A stretch of 43,257 nt of DNA from Rhodopila sp. (GTDB taxonomy: Bacteria > Pseudomonadota > Alphaproteobacteria > Acetobacterales > Acetobacteraceae), in assembly GCA_031291715.1 (NCBI GenBank), contig JARLIN010000386.1, positions 1-43,257 on the forward strand. The letters run 5' to 3'. The notes below the pieces were generated by a model, which was given only the letters and a program-made list of their open reading frames with translations, did no database searches and was not told where the DNA came from. Each line of letters starts with the position of its first letter. Within the stretch, counting starts at the first letter, position 1. Below, in pieces: positions 18,152-24,009 of this stretch. Both the position numbers and the translations under genes were made by a program.

Positions 18152-19201
18152 ATGAGCATCGCATCTCTCAAAAGCAACAAAATCCCCGCAACCCTGATCC
18201 CCGGCGACGGAATCGGACCCGAAATAGTTGACGCTGTCATCCAGGTACTCGAAGCCCTTGGCGCCCCGTTCGATTGGGACCTGCAACAGGGCGGCATGGC
18301 CGGAATCGCGTCTGGTGGTGACCCACTGCCTCAGGCGACTCTGGACAGCATCCGGCGTAACAAGCTGGCGTTGAAGGGCCCGCTGACCACGCCGGTGGGC
18401 GGGGGCTTCCGCTCGGTCAACGTCCGCCTGCGCGAGGAATTTCAGCTTTACGCCAACCTCCGGCCCGCTCATACGCTGGTGCCTGGCGGCCGGTTCGACA
18501 ACATCGACCTGATCCTGGTCCGCGAGAACCTGGAAGGCCTGTATGTCGCCTTCGAGCACTACATCCCCATCGGCGACGATCCGCACGCCGTCGCCATCTC
18601 TTCGGGGGTGAACACCCGCGACGGCGCCCGCCGCATCGTGCGTTACGCCTTCGAGCACGCCATCAAGCTCGGCCGCAAGAAGGTTACCCTCGTGCACAAG
18701 GCCAATGTGCTGAAGGCGCTGACCGGCGTCTTCCTGGAAACCGGTAAGCAGGTGGCAAAGGAGTATGAGGGCCGGATCGAATGCGACGACCGGATCGTCG
18801 ATGCCTGCGCCATGCAGCTTGTGCTGAACCCGTGGCAGTTCGACGTGATCGTCACGACGAATCTGTTCGGTGACATCCTGTCCGATTTGATCGCCGGCCT
18901 TGTCGGCGGCCTGGGCGCCGCCCCCGGCGCCAATATCGGTGAGAAAGCCGCGATCTTCGAGGCGGTGCATGGTTCGGCTCCGGACATCGCCGGGAAGGGC
19001 CTCGCCAATCCGACCGCGCTGCTGCTCGCCGCCGGCCTGATGCTGGATCATGTCGGCCTGACCGACCATGCGCGGCACCTGAGGAATGCGATCGATGCAG
19101 TGCTGAACCAGGAGAAGGTCCGCACCGGCGACCTGGGCGGTACCGCTTCCACCAGCGATTTCGCCAAGGCCGTCGCCCAGCGCGTGAGTTCCGGCGTCTA
19201 A
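18152..19201 (+). CDS. icd: NAD-type isocitrate dehydrogenase (isocitrate/isopropylmalate dehydrogenase family)
   Basis: This family oxidatively decarboxylates isocitrate to 2-oxoglutarate in the TCA cycle, or a related beta-hydroxyacid. The 349-residue length fits the short NAD-dependent type known from acetic acid bacteria rather than the ~400-residue NADP enzyme. Motifs are LIPGDGIGPEI, KGPLTTPVGGG, substrate-binding VRENLEGLYV, catalytic Lys in HKANVLKAL, metal-binding TTNLFGDILSD and coenzyme loop VHGSAPDIAGKGLANP. Isopropylmalate or tartrate dehydrogenase is a less likely alternative. It stands alone, with gene-poor DNA on both sides. Confidence 0.88.
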   Translation: MSIASLKSNKIPATLIPGDGIGPEIVDAVIQVLEALGAPFDWDLQQGGMAGIASGGDPLPQATLDSIRRNKLALKGPLTTPVGGGFRSVNVRLREEFQLYANLRPAHTLVPGGRFDNIDLILVRENLEGLYVAFEHYIPIGDDPHAVAISSGVNTRDGARRIVRYAFEHAIKLGRKKVTLVHKANVLKALTGVFLETGKQVAKEYEGRIECDDRIVDACAMQLVLNPWQFDVIVTTNLFGDILSDLIAGLVGGLGAAPGANIGEKAAIFEAVHGSAPDIAGKGLANPTALLLAAGLMLDHVGLTDHARHLRNAIDAVLNQEKVRTGDLGGTASTSDFAKAVAQRVSSGV

Positions 19202-19737
19202 GGCGACACGCGCGCCATCCGCCAGCGGATCGTGGCCGGCCTCGATCGTTGCCGTAAGGTTAAGGATCGATGCCGGACACCGCGCTGGCGTGTGCGGCAG
19301 CGATGCCGCCTGTGCCGCAAGGTTTTCTTGCTGGAGCCGGTTCGGGGCGCAATTCGCGGCTCTGGCCGCCGATGTCGATGGGCACCAGAAGGTGGCGATA
19401 CACGGCGAAGTTTTGAGGAGAGTAGAACTCACGGGTATCTGATCCGCGCTGCCCGAGGATGAGCAGGAAACGCCATGGATTGCACGCCCAGGACGGGCTA
19501 TTACACAGACGGCCATAACAAAGTTAGTGGTTCAACAAGCTTTCCCGGGTAATAGAACAGGGTGCAACAAGAATAGCGGATTTCCGGCGAGATCTTCGCC
19601 GGTGGTCATTTTTGTTACCAAAACGAATGGTAAGCCCAAACCTGAGGAGGGGGGAAGATGCGGATCACGGAGCGAGGTGTTGTTCCACCTACCGTCCTGC
19701 GACACGCCCTGGTTATCACGTTCCGACCGGTGACGAA
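19202..19737. other. Gene-poor interval between icd and the ArsR-type gene
   Basis: No complete gene is seen. One plus-strand frame around 19320-19430 reads FGAQFAALAADVDGHQKVA and on to a stop at GI, which looks like debris of a former gene. The rest is AT-richer than the surroundings and includes the inverted repeat at 19615-19633. Confidence 0.5.
19615..19633. promoter_or_regulatory. TTACCA-N7-TGGTAA inverted repeat upstream of the ArsR-type gene
   Basis: Perfect 6-bp arms with a 7-bp spacer, 104 bp before the regulator start. Such dyads suit winged-helix dimers, so autoregulation is possible. This is inference only. Confidence 0.35.
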
Positions 19738-20082
19738 ATGAAATCCGATACGGCTGTCTCTGCGCTGGCCGCGCTTGGCCATAGTCTGCGCCTGGAAGTA
19801 TGGCGCATACTGGTGCCTTACGGCCCGCTTGGCCTTCCCGCCGGTGCGATATCCTCGCAGCTGGCGGTTCCGCCGTCCTCCCTGTCATTTCACTTGCAGC
19901 AAATGACTCAGGGCAGGGTGCTGGTGCAGCGCCGCTCCAGCCGGCAGATCATCTATGCGGTGAACAATGAGATCATCGACGCGTTGTGCGACTTTCTGGC
20001 CAACGCCGGGGGCCAGATGATCCGTTTGCCCCCCGCCGCGCTATCCGCCCGCCAATCGGGCGATATCATCGGTGAGCGATAG
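19738..20082 (+). CDS. ArsR-family winged-helix transcriptional regulator
   Basis: A 114-residue DNA-binding protein of the ArsR/SmtB fold. Visible parts are the first helix SALAALGHSLRLEVWRIL, the GLPAGAISSQLAVPPSSLSF recognition region with FHLQQM, and the wing VLVQRRSSRQIIYAV. There are no Cys residues and no metal-binding pattern, so it is probably not a classical metal sensor. I start at the ATG at 19738; the frame is open upstream to 19612 but without family similarity. No arsenic or metal genes are adjacent. Its 3' end overlaps the convergent gene by 42 bp. Confidence 0.85.
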   Translation: MKSDTAVSALAALGHSLRLEVWRILVPYGPLGLPAGAISSQLAVPPSSLSFHLQQMTQGRVLVQRRSSRQIIYAVNNEIIDALCDFLANAGGQMIRLPPAALSARQSGDIIGER

Positions 20083-20412
20083 GGCGAGCGCCGATCGCTC
20101 GGGCTCGGGGATAACTGGCCCACCGTCCGGATCATCGGACCGAAGCAGCGTTGCGAGCACTGCCGCCTTGGCGCGCAATTCGGGTATCTGAGTCGCTGGA
20201 GTCCGTGCCAACTGACCCACGACATCGCGCAGGTTCGCAAGCACTGGTTCCAGTCCCTGCCACAATATGTCCCGACCGGGGTCATCGGGCGGGAGAGCCG
20301 TCATGCGCCGGTCGATGTCGATGCGCTGGTCGTTCAATGCGCGATAGGCGTCCCAGAGCGGAAGCTCCAGTGGTGTGCCATGGTCAGTCGCGGCTCCGTC
20401 TGTTTCCATCAA
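20041..20412 (-). CDS. Conserved-looking hypothetical protein
   Basis: I do not recognise a function. The 123-residue product is acidic and helical-looking: LWDAYRALNDQRIDIDRRM, ILWQGLEPVLANLRDVVGQL, then IPELRAKAAVLATLLR. It has no signal peptide, membrane segment or Cys. Amino-acid use is balanced, unlike shadow frames nearby, which is the main reason to accept it. It may start at either of two adjacent ATG codons. It converges on the ArsR-type gene with a 42-bp overlap, so antisense interference between the transcripts is possible. Confidence 0.6.
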   Translation of the reverse strand: MMETDGAATDHGTPLELPLWDAYRALNDQRIDIDRRMTALPPDDPGRDILWQGLEPVLANLRDVVGQLARTPATQIPELRAKAAVLATLLRSDDPDGGPVIPEPERSALALSLTDDIARLAGG

Positions 20413-20611
20413 CTCCCCCGCCGATCATTCAAACCGTGCGATATTGCTCTTCAAGCCACCTCGCGAACGGCACGTTTTGAACCGGCCCCATCAGCCTGAG
20501 ATAGGGTGATCTTTTACGCCCAAATGGACCTCACGCGCCAGTGAAAAGAGAGGAGTGGCGTTTGGTCGTTGCCAGGGCGACGGCACGCTTGGCAATGCCC
20601 GCCAGTTCGAC
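20413..20611. other. Spacer left of the peptide-secretion locus
   Basis: No gene or strong motif is seen. The base composition falls from GC-rich to AT-rich toward 20600, marking the left edge of the peptide-secretion locus. Confidence 0.4.
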
Positions 20612-20705
20612 TATTCCATTATATTCGAAGAGGCAAATAATTCACCAAAGTGTGCTTGAAGTATTGATAATCAGCTTTGACTAACTCAAATGAAAATGCA
20701 GAAAT
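20612..20705 (+). promoter_or_regulatory. Promoter module, copy 1 (peptide locus)
   Basis: This AT-rich region is a near copy of 21640-21738. Shared parts in order: ATTATATTCGAA (ATTAAATTCGAA in copy 2), AATAATTCAC, a CAC-N6-GTG dyad (20643-20654), an AATC-containing spacer, and CTTTGAC. TTGACT (20677-20682) can serve as -35, with AGAAAT at 20700-20705 as a weak -10 (17-bp spacing). The distance from AATAATTCAC to TTGAC is 41 bp, against 42 bp in copy 2. A shared activator or repressor site upstream of -35 is the simplest reading. Confidence 0.6.
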
Positions 20706-20780
20706 GTGGGCGATCACCCGGGTACGCGTAGCGACCTGAAACGGGTGCGGCTCTTTTTGAGTGGGGAGGAGGGAAAAAAG

Positions 20781-21143
20781 ATGGAAAAGCACCGCCTCTC
20801 ACTCGATGCGGCGCTTGGCCTCATGTTCCGGCCCACTTTTGGGGGCAGCATAACTGGCGCCCGAGTGGCGGTTCCGCGGCCCGCGTCGATCGTCCACACC
20901 AGAAATGCGCCGGCTTGGACGAGATTGCAGCGGATGGCGTTTCCTTCGGTTCGGAGACAAACTTCAAGACTGTTAGCCGAGCGCTCTCCTGGGCGCATAT
21001 GTCCAATGTCGCGAAGACAAGAATTGGCGTCGGGGACAAATGTCTGCAACGCCCATGAGGTGCAGCGCTGGAGCGTGCTGCGCAGGGGAGCGAAAGCTCA
21101 AACAAGCCTCCGTATGCTGGGGCTCAAAAAAAGGGAGTTGTAG
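20781..21143 (+). CDS. Doubtful 120-aa ORF between promoter copy 1 and the first peptide gene
   Basis: It has a very strong ribosome site (GGGGAGGAGGG, 20763-20773) before the ATG, follows promoter copy 1, and ends 2 bp before the first peptide gene. The start MEKHRLSLDAALGLMF looks natural, but the rest is Arg/Ser-rich and domain-free, more like non-coding sequence. Another frame in the same segment (about 20895-21056, text LDEIAADGVSFGSETNFKTV) looks more coding. A frameshifted or decayed gene is possible, as is a long 5' leader. An immunity role cannot be supported. Confidence 0.3.
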   Translation: MEKHRLSLDAALGLMFRPTFGGSITGARVAVPRPASIVHTRNAPAWTRLQRMAFPSVRRQTSRLLAERSPGRICPMSRRQELASGTNVCNAHEVQRWSVLRRGAKAQTSLRMLGLKKREL

Positions 21144-21145
21144 TA

Positions 21146-21391
21146 ATGGATGATCTACCGACAATTTGCCTTCTGTCCGATGCCGAGCTGGATGCGGTGA
21201 CAGGGGGCAGACACGGAGGAGGCGGGGGCGGAGGAGGCGGAAATAGCGGGACCATTGTAGAAATCGTCGAAATTTCCATCGGCGAAATCGTAGCTGCCGC
21301 CTCGGGAAATTCCACTGTCACCCTTAACCTCGTGGGCATCGGCAGTACTACGACTGCCAATACATCGTTCGGAGGACATCATCACCACTGA
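21146..21391 (+). CDS. Double-glycine leader precursor peptide 1 (Gly-rich, His tail)
   Basis: An 81-residue precursor for C39-type export. The leader MDDLPTICLLSDAELDAVTGG (21 residues) fits the LSxxELxxVxGG pattern cleaved after Gly-Gly. The predicted 60-residue core starts RH, then nine Gly, then an Ile/Val-rich segment (TIVEIVEISIGEIVAAA), a Thr/Ser/Asn stretch and the terminus FGGHHHH. The core has no Cys. The terminal His run and Gly block could bind metal or act as flexible linkers. AGGGAG precedes the ATG. Role, bacteriocin-like or surface peptide, is inferred from the downstream transporter. Confidence 0.8.
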   Translation: MDDLPTICLLSDAELDAVTGGRHGGGGGGGGGNSGTIVEIVEISIGEIVAAASGNSTVTLNLVGIGSTTTANTSFGGHHHH

Positions 21392-21398
21392 TGGCATA

Positions 21399-21456
21399 GG
21401 TCAGGCGGGTCAACGGCTCTGACCCGCACCAAACCGGCGGTTCGTCCCGCCTGACC
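21399..21456 (+). terminator. Two mutually exclusive hairpins after peptide gene 1
   Basis: GGTCAGGCGGG (21399-21409) pairs perfectly with CCCGCCTGACC (21446-21456). Alternatively GCGGGTCA (21405-21412) pairs with TGACCCGC (21420-21427). They share bases, so only one can form. No T-tract follows. It may be a 3' stabiliser, a weak terminator or a switch. Confidence 0.5.
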
Positions 21457-21639
21457 AGGCCGATCAAAGATCTCGCTTGGCATCGTAGAGAGGCCGCATT
21501 GCTTGGAATGCTCGAACATAACCTGTCAAGCCGGATCATTTGTTTGGAAGACCGACATGTCGCGTCTTCATGCCTTTGTGTGTCGGAAACCACGCATGTT
21601 GCGCCAAATAGCTCGGCGCGAGGAGATTTGATTGATTTC

Positions 21640-21738
21640 GACATTTCGATTAAATTCGAAAACTGAAATAATTCACTTGGATGTGCAGGTAAGATCAGAG
21701 AATCTACTTTGACCATACTGAACTAACGGCGCAATAAT
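21640..21738 (+). promoter_or_regulatory. Promoter module, copy 2 (upstream of peptide 2)
   Basis: Second copy of the module at 20612-20705: ATTAAATTCGAA, AATAATTCAC (21667-21676), CAC-N6-GTG (21674-21685), AATC, then TTGACC (21709-21714) as candidate -35 and AATAAT (21733-21738) as candidate -10, 18-bp spacing. The conserved block ends at the -35, as expected for a regulator site. It would drive peptides 2 and 3 and perhaps the transporter genes. Confidence 0.6.
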
Positions 21739-21859
21739 GGGGACGACCGAGACGAGACGCGTAGCGGTCCCGGGCAACCGGCTTAATCCCCTTTGGTTCG
21801 GAAATCTGAGCATCCAGCGCAACCCGAACCTTGGGGAGTTCTTTCAAGGAGTAGGAAAC

Positions 21860-22036
21860 ATGTCGACACTCGTTCGTCTGTCTGATGAAGAACTCGATGC
21901 GGTAACGGGCGGCTTCTTGAACTTCCGCGATATCAACGTCGCCGTTGTTAGCCAATCCCAGGCGAATCTCAGCAACTTCGCGTTCCTGAGCGTTCAGGCT
22001 TCCCGTCAGAGCTCGACGGTCATCCAAGTAAGCTAA
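21860..22036 (+). CDS. Double-glycine leader precursor peptide 2
   Basis: A 58-residue precursor. The leader MSTLVRLSDEELDAVTGG (18 residues) is nearly the same as that of peptide 1 over LSD-x-ELDAVTGG. The 40-residue core runs FLNFRDINVAVVSQ to SSTVIQVS. It is rich in Ser, Gln, Asn and Val in an alternating polar/apolar pattern, has no Cys and is almost uncharged. That suggests beta-strand self-association rather than a helical membrane peptide. AAGGAG lies eight bases before the ATG. An in-frame ATG at 21737 overlaps the promoter and is rejected. Confidence 0.82.
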   Translation: MSTLVRLSDEELDAVTGGFLNFRDINVAVVSQSQANLSNFAFLSVQASRQSSTVIQVS

Positions 22037-22057
22037 CGTTCTGCTCCACCTGTAAGT

Positions 22058-22083
22058 GATCCACGGCAATCTTGCCGTGGATC
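22058..22083 (+). terminator. Perfect 12-bp-arm hairpin after peptide gene 2
   Basis: GATCCACGGCAA and TTGCCGTGGATC are exact inverted repeats separated by two bases. Lying 21 bp after the stop and without a T-run, it may cap the 3' end of the abundant peptide 2 message and let less transcription through to peptide 3 and the transporter. Confidence 0.55.
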
Positions 22084-22176
22084 TGGGTGTGCTGTTTGCG
22101 GCGGACGACCTCGTTGAGGTCGGCTGCCGCGACAGCCGGCCGGTTCTGTCCCGGCGATGGCGCCATACAGGCGTGA

Positions 22177-22236
22177 GGTCCTCTCAACACTCGATATCAC
22201 AACCCGGTCTCGAACCGGGAACCAGTCCCAAGGAGA
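22177..22236 (+). repeat. 5'-leader module, copy 1 (before peptide 3)
   Basis: GGTCCTCTCAAC (22177-22188) is followed by the hairpin CCCGGT-CTCGA-ACCGGG (22203-22219) and the AAGGAG ribosome site of peptide 3. The 12-mer and hairpin stem recur at 22495-22524. The hairpin lies close enough to the ribosome site to affect translation. Confidence 0.5.
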
Positions 22237-22242
22237 AACGAG

Positions 22243-22458
22243 ATGCTGGACAATGACGTTGCCACCGTCATGGAGCTTTCCGACGCGGAACTTGATATGG
22301 TCGCCGCAGGCGCAGCCCTCAATCTCAATCTCAACCTCAGCCACCTCGTGAACCTTAACGTAGGCTTTGCTTTGCAAAATGGGCAAAATGTCAACGTGCT
22401 AAGCATCGGTTCGGTGCAAAATATCAATCAGATTATTGGCATAGGCCAAATTGCCTGA
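22243..22458 (+). CDS. Leader-bearing precursor peptide 3 (Asn-rich, AG cleavage site)
   Basis: A 71-residue precursor. The leader ends MELSDAELDMVAAG, so the usual Gly-Gly is replaced by Ala-Gly, with cleavage probably after AG or GA. The ~48-residue core begins AALNLNLNLSHLVNLNVG and ends NINQIIGIGQIA. It alternates Asn/Gln with Leu/Val/Ile, has no Cys and no acidic or basic residue except one His. This pattern recalls beta-solenoid or amyloid-forming repeats. AAGGAG precedes the ATG. There is no promoter copy directly upstream, so it probably shares the peptide 2 transcript. Confidence 0.78.
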   Translation: MLDNDVATVMELSDAELDMVAAGAALNLNLNLSHLVNLNVGFALQNGQNVNVLSIGSVQNINQIIGIGQIA

Positions 22459-22494
22459 GGCGCGATTTTGTCGATGTCAGTTAGACAGTGTTTC

Positions 22495-22530
22495 GGTCCT
22501 CTCAACCCGGTGCGCCTTACCGGGGAGGGA
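22495..22530 (+). repeat. 5'-leader module, copy 2 (after peptide 3)
   Basis: GGTCCTCTCAAC (22495-22506) runs into CCCGGT-GCGCCTT-ACCGGG (22506-22524) and the purine run GAGGGAGG. It repeats the module before peptide 3, but no peptide gene follows it. It may be the leftover of a lost fourth peptide gene or a leader of the transporter message. Confidence 0.5.
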
Positions 22531-22647
22531 GGCCGTGCCGGTCCGGTGGCAAGGTGAGCGCGTCTAAGGCAAACTCCGGCACAATGCCTTGCCTTGCACG
22601 AGCGGAATCCAGATTATGCGGCAGCAAGTATTAAGTGGCAGACGATA

Positions 22648-24009
22648 ATGTGGAATCGGCAAAGAACAGCGTCGCGGCAGATGTCGGTGGCGGTCGCCGA
22701 CCCCACGACGGTTGACGATACATCGCCGGGCCAGAAAAGTACTGCTGCTTCCCTGCCGGGGCGACGTCCCCTGTTCCGCCAGGAAGTCATCGAGTTCCAG
22801 CAGCACAACCGCCAGTGGGGCCGGGTCGTGCCGCTCCAGCCGCTGTCAACCAGGCTCATGGTCTGGTGCGTCGCCGCCGCGGCCGTTGCAGTAATCGCCT
22901 TCCTCTTCTTCGCGCAATATGCCCGCAAGGAAACCGCGGCCGGCTATCTGGCGCCGGTGTCCGGCACAGCAAGAGTCTTCGCGCCGCAGCCAGGCACCAT
23001 CAGCGCCGTCTATGTCGGGCAGGGCGACAGCGTGGAGAAGGGGCAACCATTGCTGGCCGTCGTGACCAGCCAGATCACGACCAGCGGCGAGGACGTCAAC
23101 GCCGCCATATTGAACACGCTGCAGCAGCAGAAACAGGCACTCACGTACCAGATCGCAGAGGAGGTTCACCGCACCGCATCCGAGCGGCAGCGGCTGACCG
23201 CCCAGATACAGGAACATGAGAGCGTTCTGGGCCAAATCGACGCCCAGGTGGCCGTCCAGCGCGAGCGCATCAGCATCCTTGAGAAAGTCGTATGGGCCGG
23301 TGCTCAACTGCGTGCCAAGGGTCTGGTATCCGAAGTGGACCAGAGACACCGGGAGGAAGCGCTGCTCGAGCAGCGGCAAGCCCTGATCTCGCTCAATCAA
23401 CAATCGACGCAGCGCCGGGGTCAGCTCTCAGAGGTTCGCTTCAACCTCGAACAGCTTCCCTTCACTCAGGGAGACAAGATACAGACGTTGCGCAACGAGC
23501 TTTCGGCCGCGGAGCAGCGCATCGCTGAGGTGAACGGACGGACCGCCTACATCGTTCGCGCGCCGATCGGCGGGCGAATTTCGCTGCTGCAGGCTTCGCC
23601 AGGGCAGGCCGCGGATCCAAGGCGTCTGCAGCTCGAGATTCTTCCGAATAACAGCCCCCTGCAGGCCGAGCTGTTCATTCCGGTTCGTGCGATCGGCTTC
23701 GTGGAGGTCGGGCAGGATGTCAGAATCCTGTTCGACGCGTTCCCCTACCAACGGTTTGGCACCTATCACGGCCGAATCGTCAAGGTTTCGCAGACGGTCT
23801 TGCTGGATTCCGACGTCGACGGACCCATCAGACTCAAAGAGCCCGCTTACACGGCGACCGTCGCGCTCGACCGGCCGGATGTCACCGCCCACGGCAAGAA
23901 AATCCCGCTGCAGCCTGACATGTCCCTTAGAGCCGATATCATACTCGAAAAGCGCACACTGGTTGATTGGATCTTCGCTCCTCTACGGCACCTAAGGCTC
24001 GAAGGATGA
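22648..24009 (+). CDS. HlyD/CvaA-family membrane fusion protein for peptide export
   Basis: The periplasmic adaptor of a type I secretion system, linking the inner-membrane ABC transporter to an outer-membrane channel. It has one membrane anchor (LMVWCVAAAAVAVIAFLFFA, about residues 70-90), then a lipoyl-type segment (GTARVFAPQPGTISAVYVGQ), a long coiled coil rich in Gln/Glu, and the second lipoyl half (IVRAPIGGRISLLQ). EVIEFQQHNRQWG before the anchor resembles colicin V-type CvaA. The start is uncertain: TTG 22594, ATG 22648 or ATG 22681, none with a good ribosome site. The stop overlaps the next start (ATGA). Confidence 0.9.
   Translation: MWNRQRTASRQMSVAVADPTTVDDTSPGQKSTAASLPGRRPLFRQEVIEFQQHNRQWGRVVPLQPLSTRLMVWCVAAAAVAVIAFLFFAQYARKETAAGYLAPVSGTARVFAPQPGTISAVYVGQGDSVEKGQPLLAVVTSQITTSGEDVNAAILNTLQQQKQALTYQIAEEVHRTASERQRLTAQIQEHESVLGQIDAQVAVQRERISILEKVVWAGAQLRAKGLVSEVDQRHREEALLEQRQALISLNQQSTQRRGQLSEVRFNLEQLPFTQGDKIQTLRNELSAAEQRIAEVNGRTAYIVRAPIGGRISLLQASPGQAADPRRLQLEILPNNSPLQAELFIPVRAIGFVEVGQDVRILFDAFPYQRFGTYHGRIVKVSQTVLLDSDVDGPIRLKEPAYTATVALDRPDVTAHGKKIPLQPDMSLRADIILEKRTLVDWIFAPLRHLRLEG

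Noticed and set aside
18131..19516. 461-codon minus-strand frame over icd
   Set aside because: Shadow of icd; similarity-bearing motifs are all on the plus strand.
21348..21716. 122-codon minus-strand frame after peptide 1
   Set aside because: Overlaps the peptide 1 end, hairpins and promoter copy 2; no ribosome site or recognisable domain.
21737..21859. In-frame upstream ATG extending peptide 2 by 41 residues
   Set aside because: It falls on the candidate -10 box, and the ATG at 21860 has a strong AAGGAG and gives the standard leader length.
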